NCBI RefSeq assembly: GCF_014191605.1
Contig: NZ_JACHWU010000005.1
Span: 1-64,000 of the forward strand
Reading direction: 5' to 3'
DNA from: Prauserella isguenensis
Lineage (GTDB): Bacteria > Actinomycetota > Actinomycetes > Mycobacteriales > Pseudonocardiaceae
DNA: 64,000 nucleotides
The translations under genes and the position numbers were made by a program. Shown here in pieces: positions 24,309 through 33,210 of the stretch (position 1 is the stretch's first letter; every line of letters starts with the position of its first letter). The notes under the pieces were generated by a model, which made no database searches, was not told the origin of the DNA, and was given only the letters and a program-made list of their open reading frames with translations.

Positions 24309-24879
24309 CGCGGGTGGTCCAGCACTTCCCGTGTTCGAACAACATCATGGCGTGACGAGGTGTGGCGGTCAAAGACCCGTACACCCGCAGCGCGACCCCG
24401 AAGGGAGGGTCCCGCTCCTGGAGGCGTCACGAGCGTGCACGCCCACCTCGTCCGTCCTCCATCATCGCTGCCCCGACGTCCAGGGTTAACGGTGACCACC
24501 CGGTTTTCCTAGTGTGCGGATGGCCTCACTCACACGCGCCAATATCGACCTCACGCTGAGTTCCGCCGTACCCGGTAACGCCACGGAGGCGCCGGCGCGA
24601 CAAGTGAATCATGACCCGTTCGGCCGTATCACAGCGCTCCACCGTGTAAAGGCCCTGTGTAGACCTCCGAACCAGACGATCCAGCCGATCCGGTGACAAC
24701 CGGACCGGGCGCGGCGCTCGTCCCACCGATCGGCCCCACTGTCAGTGGTCCGGTCCCCCATTCGGGTCGGTTTGGACCGGAAGGCGGCGCCTGCTCCGGG
24801 CGTCGTGAGTCCCGTCCTGTCGCCCGGTGCCACAGTTGCTCGTGCAGGCACATCCGCCGACGTCGGGGGACACGACGCC
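24309..24879. other. gene-free interval upstream of the divergent secretion-like operon and EthD-like gene
   Basis: About 570 bp contain no convincing coding region on either strand. It holds the TGTTCGAACA palindrome, a small CCGGT-GACA-ACCGG stem near 24690, and otherwise no recognisable tRNA, RNA family or repeat. It presumably carries both divergent promoters. Confidence 0.5.
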
Positions 24880-25875
24880 ATGGCACGTGAAGGCAGCAGC
24901 AGCGCCGGATTCGGCAGCACCGGGTCCGGCGGTACAGGGTCCGGCGGTACAGGGCCCCGTGGTACCGCGGACCTCGAGAACGCCGCCGAGCTCGCCCTGA
25001 CCTCCTTCTGCTGGTGGCGGGCCGATCTGCCGCGCGAGGTGTGCGAGACCTACTGGCGCGACGTGCACGGGACCATGTTCGCGCGTGCACCGGGGCTGTG
25101 GCAGTACCGGCAGTTGCGGCTGGGTCCGCCGCGGCAAGGGCTGTGGCCGGAGGTGCCCGGCATCGCGTTCGACGCCCCGGACGCCCCTCGGCCTCAGGGG
25201 ATACCGCACGGCCTGTTCCTGTCGGAGGCGGATCTGCGCGCGTTCGGCGAGCATCCCCTGCCGAGCCGTGTCATCCCCGAGGACGCGCGCAACTTCATCG
25301 GTCGCATCGGCGCGCTTCTCGCGCCCACGGGGTCCGGCGGAACGCTGGTCGATCGTCTCGGCGAACCTACGCCGCAGGGCGCTCCGCCGGTGCCGACGTT
25401 CGCCGTCTGCCTCGCCGCGCACGAGGAAGCGCCCGTCAACGAGGTGCATCGGGCGCTCGTCGACGTGGCCCGGGAGTGGAGCCGTCACCCCGCGGTGTTG
25501 CGACTGCGTGTCGAACCGCTGCCGCCGTACGAGCGGTCGGCGATGAGCTCCCCTGGTGTGCCGTGGCAATGGCCGACCGACACGGCCTACCTCGGGTGGA
25601 TCGAACTCGCGGTGCGCACCGAGACGGTGCCTACCGATCTCGCGACCGGCGGGAGCCTGGCCGACGCCGCCCGAGTCATCCGCGAGGTGCACACCTATCC
25701 GATCCGCGAGGTGTACACCCTCATCTCCGCGGGCCGTCCGACGGACGTGGGCCTGCGCGGGTATCCCGCGGCACGGACGATCAGTGACGTCGGAGCAGCC
25801 AACCAGAGCGACGACGACGTGTTGACGCTGCTGTACGGCGACGCGGTACGCGGTATCGACCAGCTCCGCTCGTGA
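24880..25875 (+). CDS. EthD-like dimeric alpha/beta-barrel protein
   Basis: The 331-aa product starts at ATG 24880 with a GGGGGA ribosome binding site. After a low-complexity head with five-residue repeats (TGSGG units), residues from about 30 read LTSFCWWRADLPREVCETYWRDVHGTM and GLWQYRQLRLG, a pattern typical of EthD-type ferredoxin-like domains (R-x7-Y/W-x-xHG). A second region near residue 215 (LVDVAREWSRHPAVLRLRVE) may be another such barrel. The chemistry is unknown; EthD-like proteins assist oxygenases or polyketide tailoring, but no such genes adjoin it. Assignment is by motif only. Confidence 0.5.
   Translation: MAREGSSSAGFGSTGSGGTGSGGTGPRGTADLENAAELALTSFCWWRADLPREVCETYWRDVHGTMFARAPGLWQYRQLRLGPPRQGLWPEVPGIAFDAPDAPRPQGIPHGLFLSEADLRAFGEHPLPSRVIPEDARNFIGRIGALLAPTGSGGTLVDRLGEPTPQGAPPVPTFAVCLAAHEEAPVNEVHRALVDVAREWSRHPAVLRLRVEPLPPYERSAMSSPGVPWQWPTDTAYLGWIELAVRTETVPTDLATGGSLADAARVIREVHTYPIREVYTLISAGRPTDVGLRGYPAARTISDVGAANQSDDDVLTLLYGDAVRGIDQLRS
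24914..24962 (+). repeat. three 15-bp repeats at the start of the EthD-like gene
   Basis: Consecutive 15-bp units encode STGSG, GTGSG and GTGPR-type pentapeptides just before the folded domain. They are in frame with the gene. Confidence 0.7.
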
Positions 25876-25890
25876 CCCGGCCGGCCACGG

Positions 25891-26595
25891 TCAGGCCTCG
25901 TCGCGAGGTTCCCGCCTGGCGACGAGGGCGGCGTGGGGGCGGTGGCCGGGATCGTCGCGGGTCTCGATCTCCTCGACGTGGAAGCCCGCGTCGGTGAGGA
26001 GCCGCGACATCTCCTCGACCGGCCAGAAGTAGGCGGTCGTGACGGCGTGCGCGAACGGTTCGACCCGCGCGCCGTCGACCTGGCGGAACATGCCGAGCAG
26101 CAGGCTGCCACCGCGCTGCAGGCAGCGCGCGAACTCGGCGAGAACGCCCGGTACCGCATCGGGCTCGGTGTGGATGATCGAGTACCACGACAGGATCCCG
26201 CCCACCGATGCGTCCGCGACGCCGAGCGCCTCCAACCGGGCCACGCGGAACGGGTTGCCCGGGAACCGCGAGCGGGCGATGCCGACGAACTCCGGCACGA
26301 GATCCACGCCTTCGACGCGGGTGTATTCGTGGGTGCCATCGCCGCGGGTGCCATCGTCGTCGGTGCCGTCGTCGGTGCCGTCGTTGGTGATGCTGCGGTT
26401 GGTGATGCTGCGGCGAAGGAAGTCGGTCCACTGCCCGGGTCCGCACCCGGCGTCGATGATCCGGCCGTCGACACCTGCGGCCCAGCGGGCGACGAGGTCG
26501 CGGTCGGGATCGGCCATCAGCTCGGGCGCACAGGCGAAGTCGGCGTACTCGACGGCCCGCCTCCCGTATGCGTCACGTACGTCAGCCGCCGGCAC
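25891..26595 (-). CDS. class I SAM-dependent methyltransferase
   Basis: The 234-aa product starts at GTG 26595 with GGAGGTGG at ideal spacing. The SAM-binding motif I is IIDAGCGPGQWTDFL; GVDLVPEFVGIAR and the post-motif LEALGVADASVGGILSWYSIIH follow. The C-terminus has LTDAGFHVEEIETRDDPGHRPHAALVARR. Between beta strands 1 and 2 lies an unusual insert of about 30 residues rich in Asp, Gly and Thr, with SITNR/SITND and DGTD duplications. The substrate is unknown. It is convergent with the EthD-like gene and sits just downstream of the RNase P RNA. Confidence 0.82.
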   Translation of the reverse strand: MPAADVRDAYGRRAVEYADFACAPELMADPDRDLVARWAAGVDGRIIDAGCGPGQWTDFLRRSITNRSITNDGTDDGTDDDGTRGDGTHEYTRVEGVDLVPEFVGIARSRFPGNPFRVARLEALGVADASVGGILSWYSIIHTEPDAVPGVLAEFARCLQRGGSLLLGMFRQVDGARVEPFAHAVTTAYFWPVEEMSRLLTDAGFHVEEIETRDDPGHRPHAALVARREPRDEA

Positions 26596-26625
26596 GCGCC
26601 ACCTCCACCCTTTCGAACACCGTGG

Positions 26626-27054
26626 GAGGACGAGTTGGCATGTAAGCCGGATTCTGTTCCCACGGCCGGGCCGTGGGCGGCGACCATCCATCTCGGCCTG
26701 CCGTTGCCGACAGGCTCCAGCGGTCTACCCGCAGGCCTCGGACGGGCAGCCCTCGAACGCCTGCGCAGGAGCCCTGAGGCTCCCTCTTGACCTTGCTCCG
26801 GGTGGGGTTTACCGAGCCGTCCCGGTCGCCCGGGACGCTGGTGGTCTCTTACACCACCGTTTCACCCTTACCCGACCACTGCGCCGGCGCCACCGGCACC
26901 GGCTCAGTACCGCCGGGCGGTCTGTTTTCTGTGGCACTTTCCCGCGGGTCACCCCGGGTTGCCGTTAGCAACCACCCTGCCCTGCGGAGTCCGGACTTTC
27001 CTCGAAACCGCGCCGCGTGGCGCGGCGTCGCGGCCGCCCTGCCAACTCGTCCTC
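26626..27054 (-). ncRNA. rnpB: RNase P RNA
   Basis: The minus strand contains the bacterial RNase P RNA: P1 arms GAGGACGAGTTGGCA and its complement at the two ends, the invariant GAGGAAAGTCCGGACTCC block, the ACAGAAAACAGACCGCC region, GGGTAAGGGTGAAACGGTGG, and the terminal GGCTTACATGCCAACTCGTC. About 429 nt, within the range of actinobacterial type A RNAs. It forms the catalytic part of the enzyme that removes tRNA 5' leaders. Ends are set by the P1 helix and could extend a few bases. Confidence 0.96.
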
Positions 27055-27087
27055 CGGCCCAGGTTACTCCGTACCCCTCGACGGGTG

Positions 27088-28377
27088 TCACCGAAGGTGG
27101 GACACGTCGTTGACCAGGCGGACGCTGGCGTTGCCGTCCGGGTAGAAGTCGGCGATCGACAGCGACGCCGGGTCGAGGTGCAGCCGGAACAGCAGGGACG
27201 CGCCGCCGTCGAGCGCCAGGCGGAGCAGCATCTTGATCGGCGTCACGTGGCTGACGACGACGACCGTCCGCCCCGCGTACCGGCGGAGCAGCTCGTCGTG
27301 GGCCTGCCGGACGCGGGTGTACACGGCGTCGAAGCTCTCCCCGTCCGGCGGCGGCACCGACGTGTCGCCCATCCACCGGCGATGCACCTCCGGGTCGCGC
27401 TGTGAGGCCTCGGCGAACGTCAGCCCCTCCCACGCGCCGAAATCCGTCTCCCGCAACGACTGCTGCGTCTCGACGCGCGTACCGAGGGCGTCGGCCACGG
27501 CCTGCGCAGTTGCCGCGGCGCGGGCGAGCGGCGACGCGACGACCACGGGGTCCGCGTCGGCCACACCGTCCATTCCGGCCAGCCGTTTCGCGACGGCCTG
27601 CGCCTGCCACCGACCCGTCTCGGTCAGTGCGACGTCGCCGAGCCCGGAGTAGCGGCGGTCGACCGACATCTCCGTCTGACCGTGCCGGACGAGCAGCAGC
27701 CGCGTCGGCGTGCCCGTGGCGCCGGTCCAGCCCGTCGGTGCACGGTCGGACTTCGCGGGCTCCTCCGACGCGGCGGGCTCCGACACGGCAGGGGCCGGCC
27801 TGGCGGGTTCGGCCAACGGCAGCGCGGTCTGTTCGGCCTCGGCGACCGGCGCCGACGCGGGCCCGGGTTCCGTGGCGGGCTCCGGCTTCGGTTTCGGGTC
27901 CGGCTTCGGGTCCGGCTTCGGGTTCGGCTCCGGCGCGGTACGTCCGACGGGCTCGGTGGTGCCGACGGCGGCCTGGGTGTCCATGGCCTCGTTGGCGAGC
28001 CGATCGGCGTAGGAGTTCTTCGCGCGCGGAATCCACTCGTACGTCACCCGCTCGAACCGAGCCGCGAGGTCGCGAGCCTCGAGCGCGAGGGGCTGCAGCG
28101 CCGTGTTCTTGATCTTCCAACGGCCGCACATCTGCTCGACGACCAGTTTCGAATCCATCTTGACGTCCACAATGGATGCACCGGACGCCGCCGCGGCCTC
28201 GAGCCCCGCGACGAGGCCGCTGTACTCGGCCACGTTGTTCGTCGCGGTTCCGATGCCGACCGCGCGTTCGGCCAGCACTTCGCCCGTGTCGGCGTCCTTC
28301 ACCACCGCGCCGTACCCGGCAGGACCGGGATTGCCGCGCGAACCACCGTCGGCCTCGACGACGACATGTCTGCTCAC
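27088..28377 (-). CDS. bifunctional RNase H1 / alpha-ribazole or acid phosphatase
   Basis: The 429-aa protein fuses an RNase HI domain (residues 1-140: VVVEADGGSRGNPGPAGYG, NNVAEYSGLVAGLEAA, MDSKLVVEQM) to a histidine phosphatase domain (about 225-429: LLLVRHGQTEMSVDRRYSG, RETDFGAWEGL, VVVVSHVTPIKMLL). This is the layout of M. tuberculosis Rv2228c, whose RNase H and acid phosphatase activities are reported. The linker is a Pro/Lys/Asp tract with 12-bp DNA repeats (PKPD units). GTG 28377 overlaps the upstream stop codon by four bases, so translation is coupled to the zinc-ribbon gene. Confidence 0.93.
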   Translation of the reverse strand: MSRHVVVEADGGSRGNPGPAGYGAVVKDADTGEVLAERAVGIGTATNNVAEYSGLVAGLEAAAASGASIVDVKMDSKLVVEQMCGRWKIKNTALQPLALEARDLAARFERVTYEWIPRAKNSYADRLANEAMDTQAAVGTTEPVGRTAPEPNPKPDPKPDPKPKPEPATEPGPASAPVAEAEQTALPLAEPARPAPAVSEPAASEEPAKSDRAPTGWTGATGTPTRLLLVRHGQTEMSVDRRYSGLGDVALTETGRWQAQAVAKRLAGMDGVADADPVVVASPLARAAATAQAVADALGTRVETQQSLRETDFGAWEGLTFAEASQRDPEVHRRWMGDTSVPPPDGESFDAVYTRVRQAHDELLRRYAGRTVVVVSHVTPIKMLLRLALDGGASLLFRLHLDPASLSIADFYPDGNASVRLVNDVSHLR

Positions 28378-29111
28378 AGGCCGGACTCCCCAGTACGAAC
28401 CAGGATCGCGCCGCAGTTCTCGCACGTGATGACGTCGTCGTCCGCCGCGTTCTTGATCTCCGACAGCTGACTGCGGTCAAGCTCCAGCTTGCACGCACCG
28501 CACTGCCGCGAGCGCAGCAGTCCGGCGCCGATCCCCCGCTGCTCGCGGACCCGGTCGTACGCCTTGAGGAGCGCCTCCGGGAACTTCGGCGCCAGCGCGG
28601 CGCGGTCGGCGTCCCGGCGGGCCTGCGTGGCGTCGAGGTCGGCGAGCACCTCGTCGCGCCGCGTCACCGCATCCTCGAGGTCCTGCTGCGCCTTGTCGAC
28701 CTCGGCCGCGGCACGCTGCACCTCGATGTCGGCCGCCTCGCGCCGTTCCATGAGCTCCAGCTGGTCGTCCTCGAGAACCTGCTGCCTGCGCGCGAGCGTC
28801 TCCAACTCGTGTTCCAGCTCGGTCAGCTGCTTCGCCGCGGCCGAGCCGGACTCCATGAGCTTGCGGTCGCGGTCCGCGCGGGCGCGCACGGATTCGACCT
28901 CGCGCTCCTGCCGCGTCACTTCGCGTTCCAGATCGGACGCCGACGTCTGGGCGGTCACGAGTGCGTCACGCTTGTCCTGCAACGTCTTCTCGATGCCTTC
29001 GATCTCGGCCAGCTCGGGCAGGTTCCGGCGCCGGTGGGCGACGCGCGAGAGCTCCGCGTCGACTTCGGCGAGGTCCAGCAACTCACGCTGCAGGGACGGG
29101 TCTGCCTTCAC
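28374..29111 (-). CDS. coiled-coil zinc-ribbon protein (Rv2229c / CT398 type)
   Basis: The 245-aa product is a long alpha-helical coiled coil (about residues 10-180, rich in Glu, Arg, Leu and Ala) capped by a C-terminal zinc ribbon with CGACKLELDRSQ and CENCGAILVR. Homologues are always placed between Nif3-like and RNase H/phosphatase genes in actinobacteria, but the role is not established. GTG 29111 overlaps the Nif3 stop codon (GTGA) and has GGGAG seven bases upstream, which fixes the start. Confidence 0.85.
   Translation of the reverse strand: MKADPSLQRELLDLAEVDAELSRVAHRRRNLPELAEIEGIEKTLQDKRDALVTAQTSASDLEREVTRQEREVESVRARADRDRKLMESGSAAAKQLTELEHELETLARRQQVLEDDQLELMERREAADIEVQRAAAEVDKAQQDLEDAVTRRDEVLADLDATQARRDADRAALAPKFPEALLKAYDRVREQRGIGAGLLRSRQCGACKLELDRSQLSEIKNAADDDVITCENCGAILVRTGESGL
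28981..28981 (-). other. midpoint of the coiled-coil coding segment
   Basis: Marker only: the coiled coil of the zinc-ribbon protein spans roughly 28570-29080 without Pro or Gly breaks except near its hinge. Confidence 0.2.
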
Positions 29112-29977
29112 TTCGTACTCCCGTTCGCTCGGACGTTCCACGGGTCGGTGCACCGCGTGGAGACGTGAACCTCGACGTTACCCGTCCCGCCGATCACCTC
29201 GGCGGCTTGCCCGCACCACGGCCACTCGCTCGCCCAGTGCGTCAGACCCACCAACGCGGGGACCGTGCCGGGCTGCTCGAGGTGCTCGCCCGCGGGGTGG
29301 TGCCGCAGGTCCGCCGTCACGTAGGCGTCGACGCCCGCCGCGGTCGCCGTGTCGAGGAAGCCGTCGCCCGCACCGCCTGAGACCGCGACCGTGCGGATCG
29401 GACGCTCGGGGTCCCCCGCTCCGTGCACCCCGGGGGTTGTGGCGGGCAGCGCCGCGCCGACCCGGTCGACGAACGTCGCGAAGGATTCCGGCTCCGACAA
29501 CTCGCCGATGCGGCCGAGACCGGTGTCGGCCCCGTCGGCGTGCGGAACGAGAGGGCGCCGCACGTCGAGGCCGATCACCGCGGCCAGCGCGTCGGACACG
29601 CCGGGGTTGGCCGAATCGGCGTTGGTGTGCGCACAGAACAGCGCCACGCCCTCACGGATCATGCGATGGACGAGCGAGCCCTTCGAGGTGTCGGCCGGGA
29701 CGCCGTGCACGCCGCGCAACATCAGTGGGTGGTGGGCGACGATCAGCTGCGCACCGATCTCCAGTGCCTCGTCGACGGTCGCCGCGACCGGGTCGACACA
29801 GACGAGAACCCGTTCGACGCGGTCGGCCGGGTCGCCGCACACGAGACCGACCGCGTCCCACGACTCCGCGAGCTCGCGCGGATACGCCGTGTCCAACGCG
29901 GCGACGATGTCGGCGACACTCGGCGACGCCGGACCACCGCGGCCGGAGGTACCGGAGGTGAGGCTGGTGGCGAACAT
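29108..29977 (-). CDS. Nif3-like dinuclear metal-centre protein
   Basis: The 289-aa protein belongs to the NIF3/YbgI family, sometimes labelled GTP cyclohydrolase-like; biological function is uncertain. Metal-binding signatures include LIVAHHPLMLRG (two His), FCAHTNAD near the middle, and the C-terminal GLTHWASEW. It is the first gene of the operon Nif3, zinc-ribbon, RNase H/phosphatase, matching M. tuberculosis Rv2230c-Rv2228c order. Confidence 0.9.
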   Translation of the reverse strand: MFATSLTSGTSGRGGPASPSVADIVAALDTAYPRELAESWDAVGLVCGDPADRVERVLVCVDPVAATVDEALEIGAQLIVAHHPLMLRGVHGVPADTSKGSLVHRMIREGVALFCAHTNADSANPGVSDALAAVIGLDVRRPLVPHADGADTGLGRIGELSEPESFATFVDRVGAALPATTPGVHGAGDPERPIRTVAVSGGAGDGFLDTATAAGVDAYVTADLRHHPAGEHLEQPGTVPALVGLTHWASEWPWCGQAAEVIGGTGNVEVHVSTRCTDPWNVRANGSTK

Positions 29978-30267
29978 GTCGCGATCCTCCCATGCACCCC
30001 CTGACGCGCAGCCACGCCGCCGTGAGCACCGGCAGCCCCCTTCCCGGCGCCCCCGTCCCGGCGGGATGGCGGGGCACTCGGCCAGGCGACACCCGATCGG
30101 CCCTGACGTTCGGAACCGTAAGTCTCGACAAGGCCGGGCGGCCGCGCCGAGCCGTCCCAGGTCGAGGGCGACGGCCCGCCTTCACGCGCCGTCGAGGACG
30201 CACGAGTGGTGACATTCGTTCGCCGCCAGCAGGGCCACAACGGTTACCGCCTGAAGTCGGGCAATAC
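29978..30267. other. intergenic interval between divergent Nif3 and DUF222 genes
   Basis: Roughly 290 bp without a supportable gene or RNA. It should hold the promoter of the Nif3 operon. No repeat or strong hairpin stands out. Confidence 0.5.
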
Positions 30268-30283
30268 CCGAACAGGTGTTCGA
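30268..30283. promoter_or_regulatory. SOS (LexA) box upstream of the DUF222/HNH gene
   Basis: CCGAAC-AGGT-GTTCGA differs by one base from the actinobacterial LexA consensus TCGAAC-N4-GTTCGA. It overlaps the expected -35 region of a promoter whose -10, TAGCGT (30304-30309), ends seven bases before GTG 30317. Mycobacterial 13E12/DUF222 genes are known LexA targets, which supports the call. Confidence 0.75.
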
Positions 30284-30316
30284 CACCCGGGGTGCGATAT
30301 GGCTAGCGTCGGACGG

Positions 30317-31702
30317 GTGATGGATGGGGCAGCAGAGCTGGACGAGATGGTCCGCATCGAACGGGACATCGCACGGCTGCACGCACGATTCGTGGGCGCC
30401 GCCGCGCGATTCGTCGCCGTACGCGGGTGCACGGACGAAGCAGTCGCCGAGGTCGGCGTCGCGCTCGGATGGACGGGACGGGTTGCCCGGCAGCGACTGG
30501 AACTCGCCGAACAACTGACCACACGACTACCGCACACCCTCGACGCACTGGCCCGCGGCGAGATCGACCTGGTCAAGGCCTCGAAAGTCGCCGGGCCGAC
30601 CACCGCGCTCGCGGACGAGCCCGCGAAGCACGTCGACCGACTCGTCGCCGACAGGCTCGACGGCGCAACCGCAGGCTCCGTCCAACGGCTGGTCAAGAAG
30701 ACCGTGATCGACATCGACCCCGAAGGCCAAACCGAACGCGCCCGGCACGAACGCGCCCAACGACACCTTCGACTCAGCCACGGCGACGGCAGCATGGCCA
30801 CACTGGCGGCCGAACTTCCCGCCGAACAAGCTCAGGCGGCGTATGCGCGCATCGACACCGCAGCTCGCACCCTCCGCAGGAACGGCGATCGCCGCACCCT
30901 CGACCAACTTCGCGCCGACGTCTACGGCGACCTTCTACTCGGCCACACCGTGTCCGCGGCCGACGTGCCGACCGCACCGGTCCCGGCAACCCCGTCAGCC
31001 ACGAGAGCGGACGTGTTCGTCCACATCGACCTGGCCACGCTGACCGGCCTGGCCGACAATCCCGCCGAGCTCGCCGGACACGGCCCGCTGCCCGCCTCCG
31101 TCGCACGAGCCATCGCACACAACCCGACGTCGACCTGGCGGCGAATCGTCACCGATCCGCACACGGGCGTACCGCTCGACGTCGGACGCACCCGATACCG
31201 GCCACCCCGGGCCCTCGCCGACTACGTCAAAGTCCGCGACCGCACCTGCCGCTTCCCCGGATGTCACCGTCCCGCCGACAACGTCGACCTGGACCATGTC
31301 ATCCCCCACCGCTGCGACGGGCCCACCTGCGCGGCCAACCTCATCGGGCTCTGCCGACACCATCACCGGGTCAAACACACCCCGGGCTGGACGTTCCGAC
31401 TCGAGCACGACGGCACCCTGCACATCGCGACGCCCACCGGGCGCCACATCACCGCCCCGCCGCCGCACGAGAAAGACCTCGGCACCGAACGAGACGGACC
31501 CGCACCCGAAACACCGTCACCACCCGGCCCGCGGGAACCGCGTCGACGCCCCGAGCCACACACCGGTCGCAGGCCACGCGGGAAGACCCGCCGCCGCGGC
31601 GGACGCCGCCCCCGCGCGGACACCACTGCAGCTGCACACGACCCCGCCGCCCGGCCGACCGAACCCGACGAGCAGAGCACGGCGGGCGACACCTGTCCCT
31701 GA
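30317..31702 (+). CDS. DUF222 (13E12-repeat family) HNH endonuclease
   Basis: The 461-aa protein has the N-terminal DUF222 helical domain (roughly residues 5-300) and a C-terminal HNH nuclease (CRFPGCHRPADNVDLDHVIPH..., then LCRHHHRVKH). The Arg/Pro-rich tail of about 90 residues is disordered. DUF222-HNH genes are dispersed in actinobacterial genomes and many are damage-inducible. The start is set at GTG 30317 because TAGCGT lies seven bases upstream; ATG 30320 adjoins it. Upstream in-frame ATGs would lie within the promoter. The biological role is unknown; no mobile-element ends were found. Confidence 0.87.
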   Translation: MMDGAAELDEMVRIERDIARLHARFVGAAARFVAVRGCTDEAVAEVGVALGWTGRVARQRLELAEQLTTRLPHTLDALARGEIDLVKASKVAGPTTALADEPAKHVDRLVADRLDGATAGSVQRLVKKTVIDIDPEGQTERARHERAQRHLRLSHGDGSMATLAAELPAEQAQAAYARIDTAARTLRRNGDRRTLDQLRADVYGDLLLGHTVSAADVPTAPVPATPSATRADVFVHIDLATLTGLADNPAELAGHGPLPASVARAIAHNPTSTWRRIVTDPHTGVPLDVGRTRYRPPRALADYVKVRDRTCRFPGCHRPADNVDLDHVIPHRCDGPTCAANLIGLCRHHHRVKHTPGWTFRLEHDGTLHIATPTGRHITAPPPHEKDLGTERDGPAPETPSPPGPREPRRRPEPHTGRRPRGKTRRRGGRRPRADTTAAAHDPAARPTEPDEQSTAGDTCP

Positions 31703-31762
31703 CGACTCCCTGACGACAGGCGGGAGTACGAACACACCGGACGGTTCCGGCAGACTGAGACC

Positions 31763-32251
31763 GTGACGGACCAACAGCACCCCGACGGCAACCTCCACAT
31801 CTGCTTCGTCTGCACGGGCAACATCTGCCGTTCCCCGATGGCGGCGCTCGTGTTCCGGCAACGCCTCGAGGACGCGGGGCTCGCCGACAACGTGACGGTC
31901 ACGAGCGCCGGCGTCGGCCCGTGGCACGTGGGCCAGCCCGCGGACTCCCGCGCCCGCGCCACCCTGCGCGGCTCCGGCTACGCCGACGACCACATCGCCG
32001 CCCAACTCGGCCCTGCCCACCGGGACGCCGACCTCTTCGTCGTCGCCACGAAGAGCCACCTGCGCGACGTCACCGAGTTCGCAGGCGACCCGGACCGCGT
32101 CGTCCTACTACGCACCTTCGACCCGTCGGCACCCGCCGACGCCGAAGTGCCCGACCCGTACTACGGCGGCGACGACGGCTTCACCGACGTCCTCGACATG
32201 ATCGAACGCGCCATGCCGGAGTTGATCTCATGGACACGCACCCGACTGTGA
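31763..32251 (+). CDS. ptpA: low-molecular-weight protein tyrosine phosphatase
   Basis: The 162-aa enzyme has the P-loop CX5R motif in ICFVCTGNICRSPMAA (C17, R23) and the general-acid loop VPDPYYGGDDGF. In M. tuberculosis PtpA (Rv2234) is secreted and acts on host proteins; this homologue sits in the same gene neighbourhood, but its substrate here is unknown. CAGACT lies six bases before GTG 31763, consistent with a leaderless mRNA. It overlaps the next gene by 22 bp. Confidence 0.92.
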   Translation: MTDQQHPDGNLHICFVCTGNICRSPMAALVFRQRLEDAGLADNVTVTSAGVGPWHVGQPADSRARATLRGSGYADDHIAAQLGPAHRDADLFVVATKSHLRDVTEFAGDPDRVVLLRTFDPSAPADAEVPDPYYGGDDGFTDVLDMIERAMPELISWTRTRL

Positions 32252-33144
32252 CCGCCTACGACGCGATCGTCCGCCACACCGGCTCCCAGCCCACCGACAT
32301 CCGACCACTCGGGAGCGGCGCGGTCGTCGCACGCCTCGACGACCGGGCGACCACGGTGGTCGCCAAGCCCGCAGCCGGCCCGAACGCCACCGCAGCCGAG
32401 GGCGCAGGCCTCCGCTGGCTCGCCGAACCGGGCGACCTGCCCGTGCCCCACGCCCACGGCTGGGACGACGACTGGCTCATCCTCGACTACATCGAACCCG
32501 CAGGCCGCTCGCCCGCACCCGCCGCTGCCGAAGAATTCGGCCGCCATCTCGCCGCCCTGCACCTACGCGGCGCCCCCGCCTTCGGCGCCGCGCCGCCCGG
32601 AGGGCCGGTCGACGCCTGGATCGGCCTCGCCCCGATGAGCAACAACGGCGGCGCCACCAAGCCCGACACGACCTGGGCCACGTTCTACGCTCGGGACCGC
32701 ATCGAGCCGTACGTACACACGGCCGTCGACCAGGGAGTCCTCGACACCGACGAAGCCACCGTCTTCGACACGGTGTGCACGCGACTTCCCGACCTGCAGC
32801 CCGGCTCCGAACCACCGGCCCGCCTCCACGGTGACCTGTGGACCGGCAACGTCCACTGGAGCACCGACGGCAGAGCGTGGCTGATCGACCCGGCGGCCCA
32901 CGGCGGCCACCGCGAAACCGACCTCGCCATGCTGCGCCTGTTCGGGGCACCACGGCTGGACCGCATCCTCGGCGCGTACGCCGAGGCCGCCGAGCAGGCG
33001 GGCCGGCCACTCGAAGCCGGCCACGAAGACCGCGTCGGGCTGCACCAGCTGTTCCCACTGCTCGTGCACACGGTGCTGTTCGGCGGTGGCTACGCGCGCC
33101 AAGCACTGACCGCGGCGCGACAGGCTCTGGACGCCGCGGGCTGA
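32230..33144 (+). CDS. fructosamine/ketosamine-3-kinase family protein
   Basis: The 304-aa product belongs to the FN3K-like branch of the protein-kinase-like fold. ATP-site residues are in GSGAVVARLDDRATTVVAKPA, the catalytic loop in RLHGDLWTGNVHWS, and the metal-binding Asp in WLIDPAAHGGHRETDLAML. Members phosphorylate sugars attached to lysines, allowing deglycation. The ATG at 32230 lies inside the end of ptpA, so the two are cotranscribed and coupled. Confidence 0.85.
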   Translation: MDTHPTVTAYDAIVRHTGSQPTDIRPLGSGAVVARLDDRATTVVAKPAAGPNATAAEGAGLRWLAEPGDLPVPHAHGWDDDWLILDYIEPAGRSPAPAAAEEFGRHLAALHLRGAPAFGAAPPGGPVDAWIGLAPMSNNGGATKPDTTWATFYARDRIEPYVHTAVDQGVLDTDEATVFDTVCTRLPDLQPGSEPPARLHGDLWTGNVHWSTDGRAWLIDPAAHGGHRETDLAMLRLFGAPRLDRILGAYAEAAEQAGRPLEAGHEDRVGLHQLFPLLVHTVLFGGGYARQALTAARQALDAAG

Positions 33145-33197
33145 GACGCACGCCGCGCAAGCCACGACCACTCGATGAGCCGTTCGCGCTCGACGCC

Positions 33198-33203
33198 TAC
33201 CGT
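33198..33203 (+). promoter_or_regulatory. -10 element for the SURF1 gene
   Basis: TACCGT is followed by seven bases and GTG 33211. The same hexamer and spacing precede the lipoprotein gene at 4240. This argues for GTG 33211 over the earlier ATG. Confidence 0.45.
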
Positions 33204-33210
33204 GGTGGGT

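Noticed and set aside
24526-24726. Small minus-strand gene in the 570-bp gap
   Set aside because: Arg-rich composition, no ribosome binding site and no motif; looks like a random open frame.
28981-28981. Separate feature for the coiled-coil midpoint
   Set aside because: It is only a marker inside the zinc-ribbon gene and carries no independent evidence; the low-confidence entry should be ignored as a gene.
30206-30316. Upstream starts for the DUF222 gene
   Set aside because: They lie within or before the SOS box and -10 element, so they would not be on the transcript.
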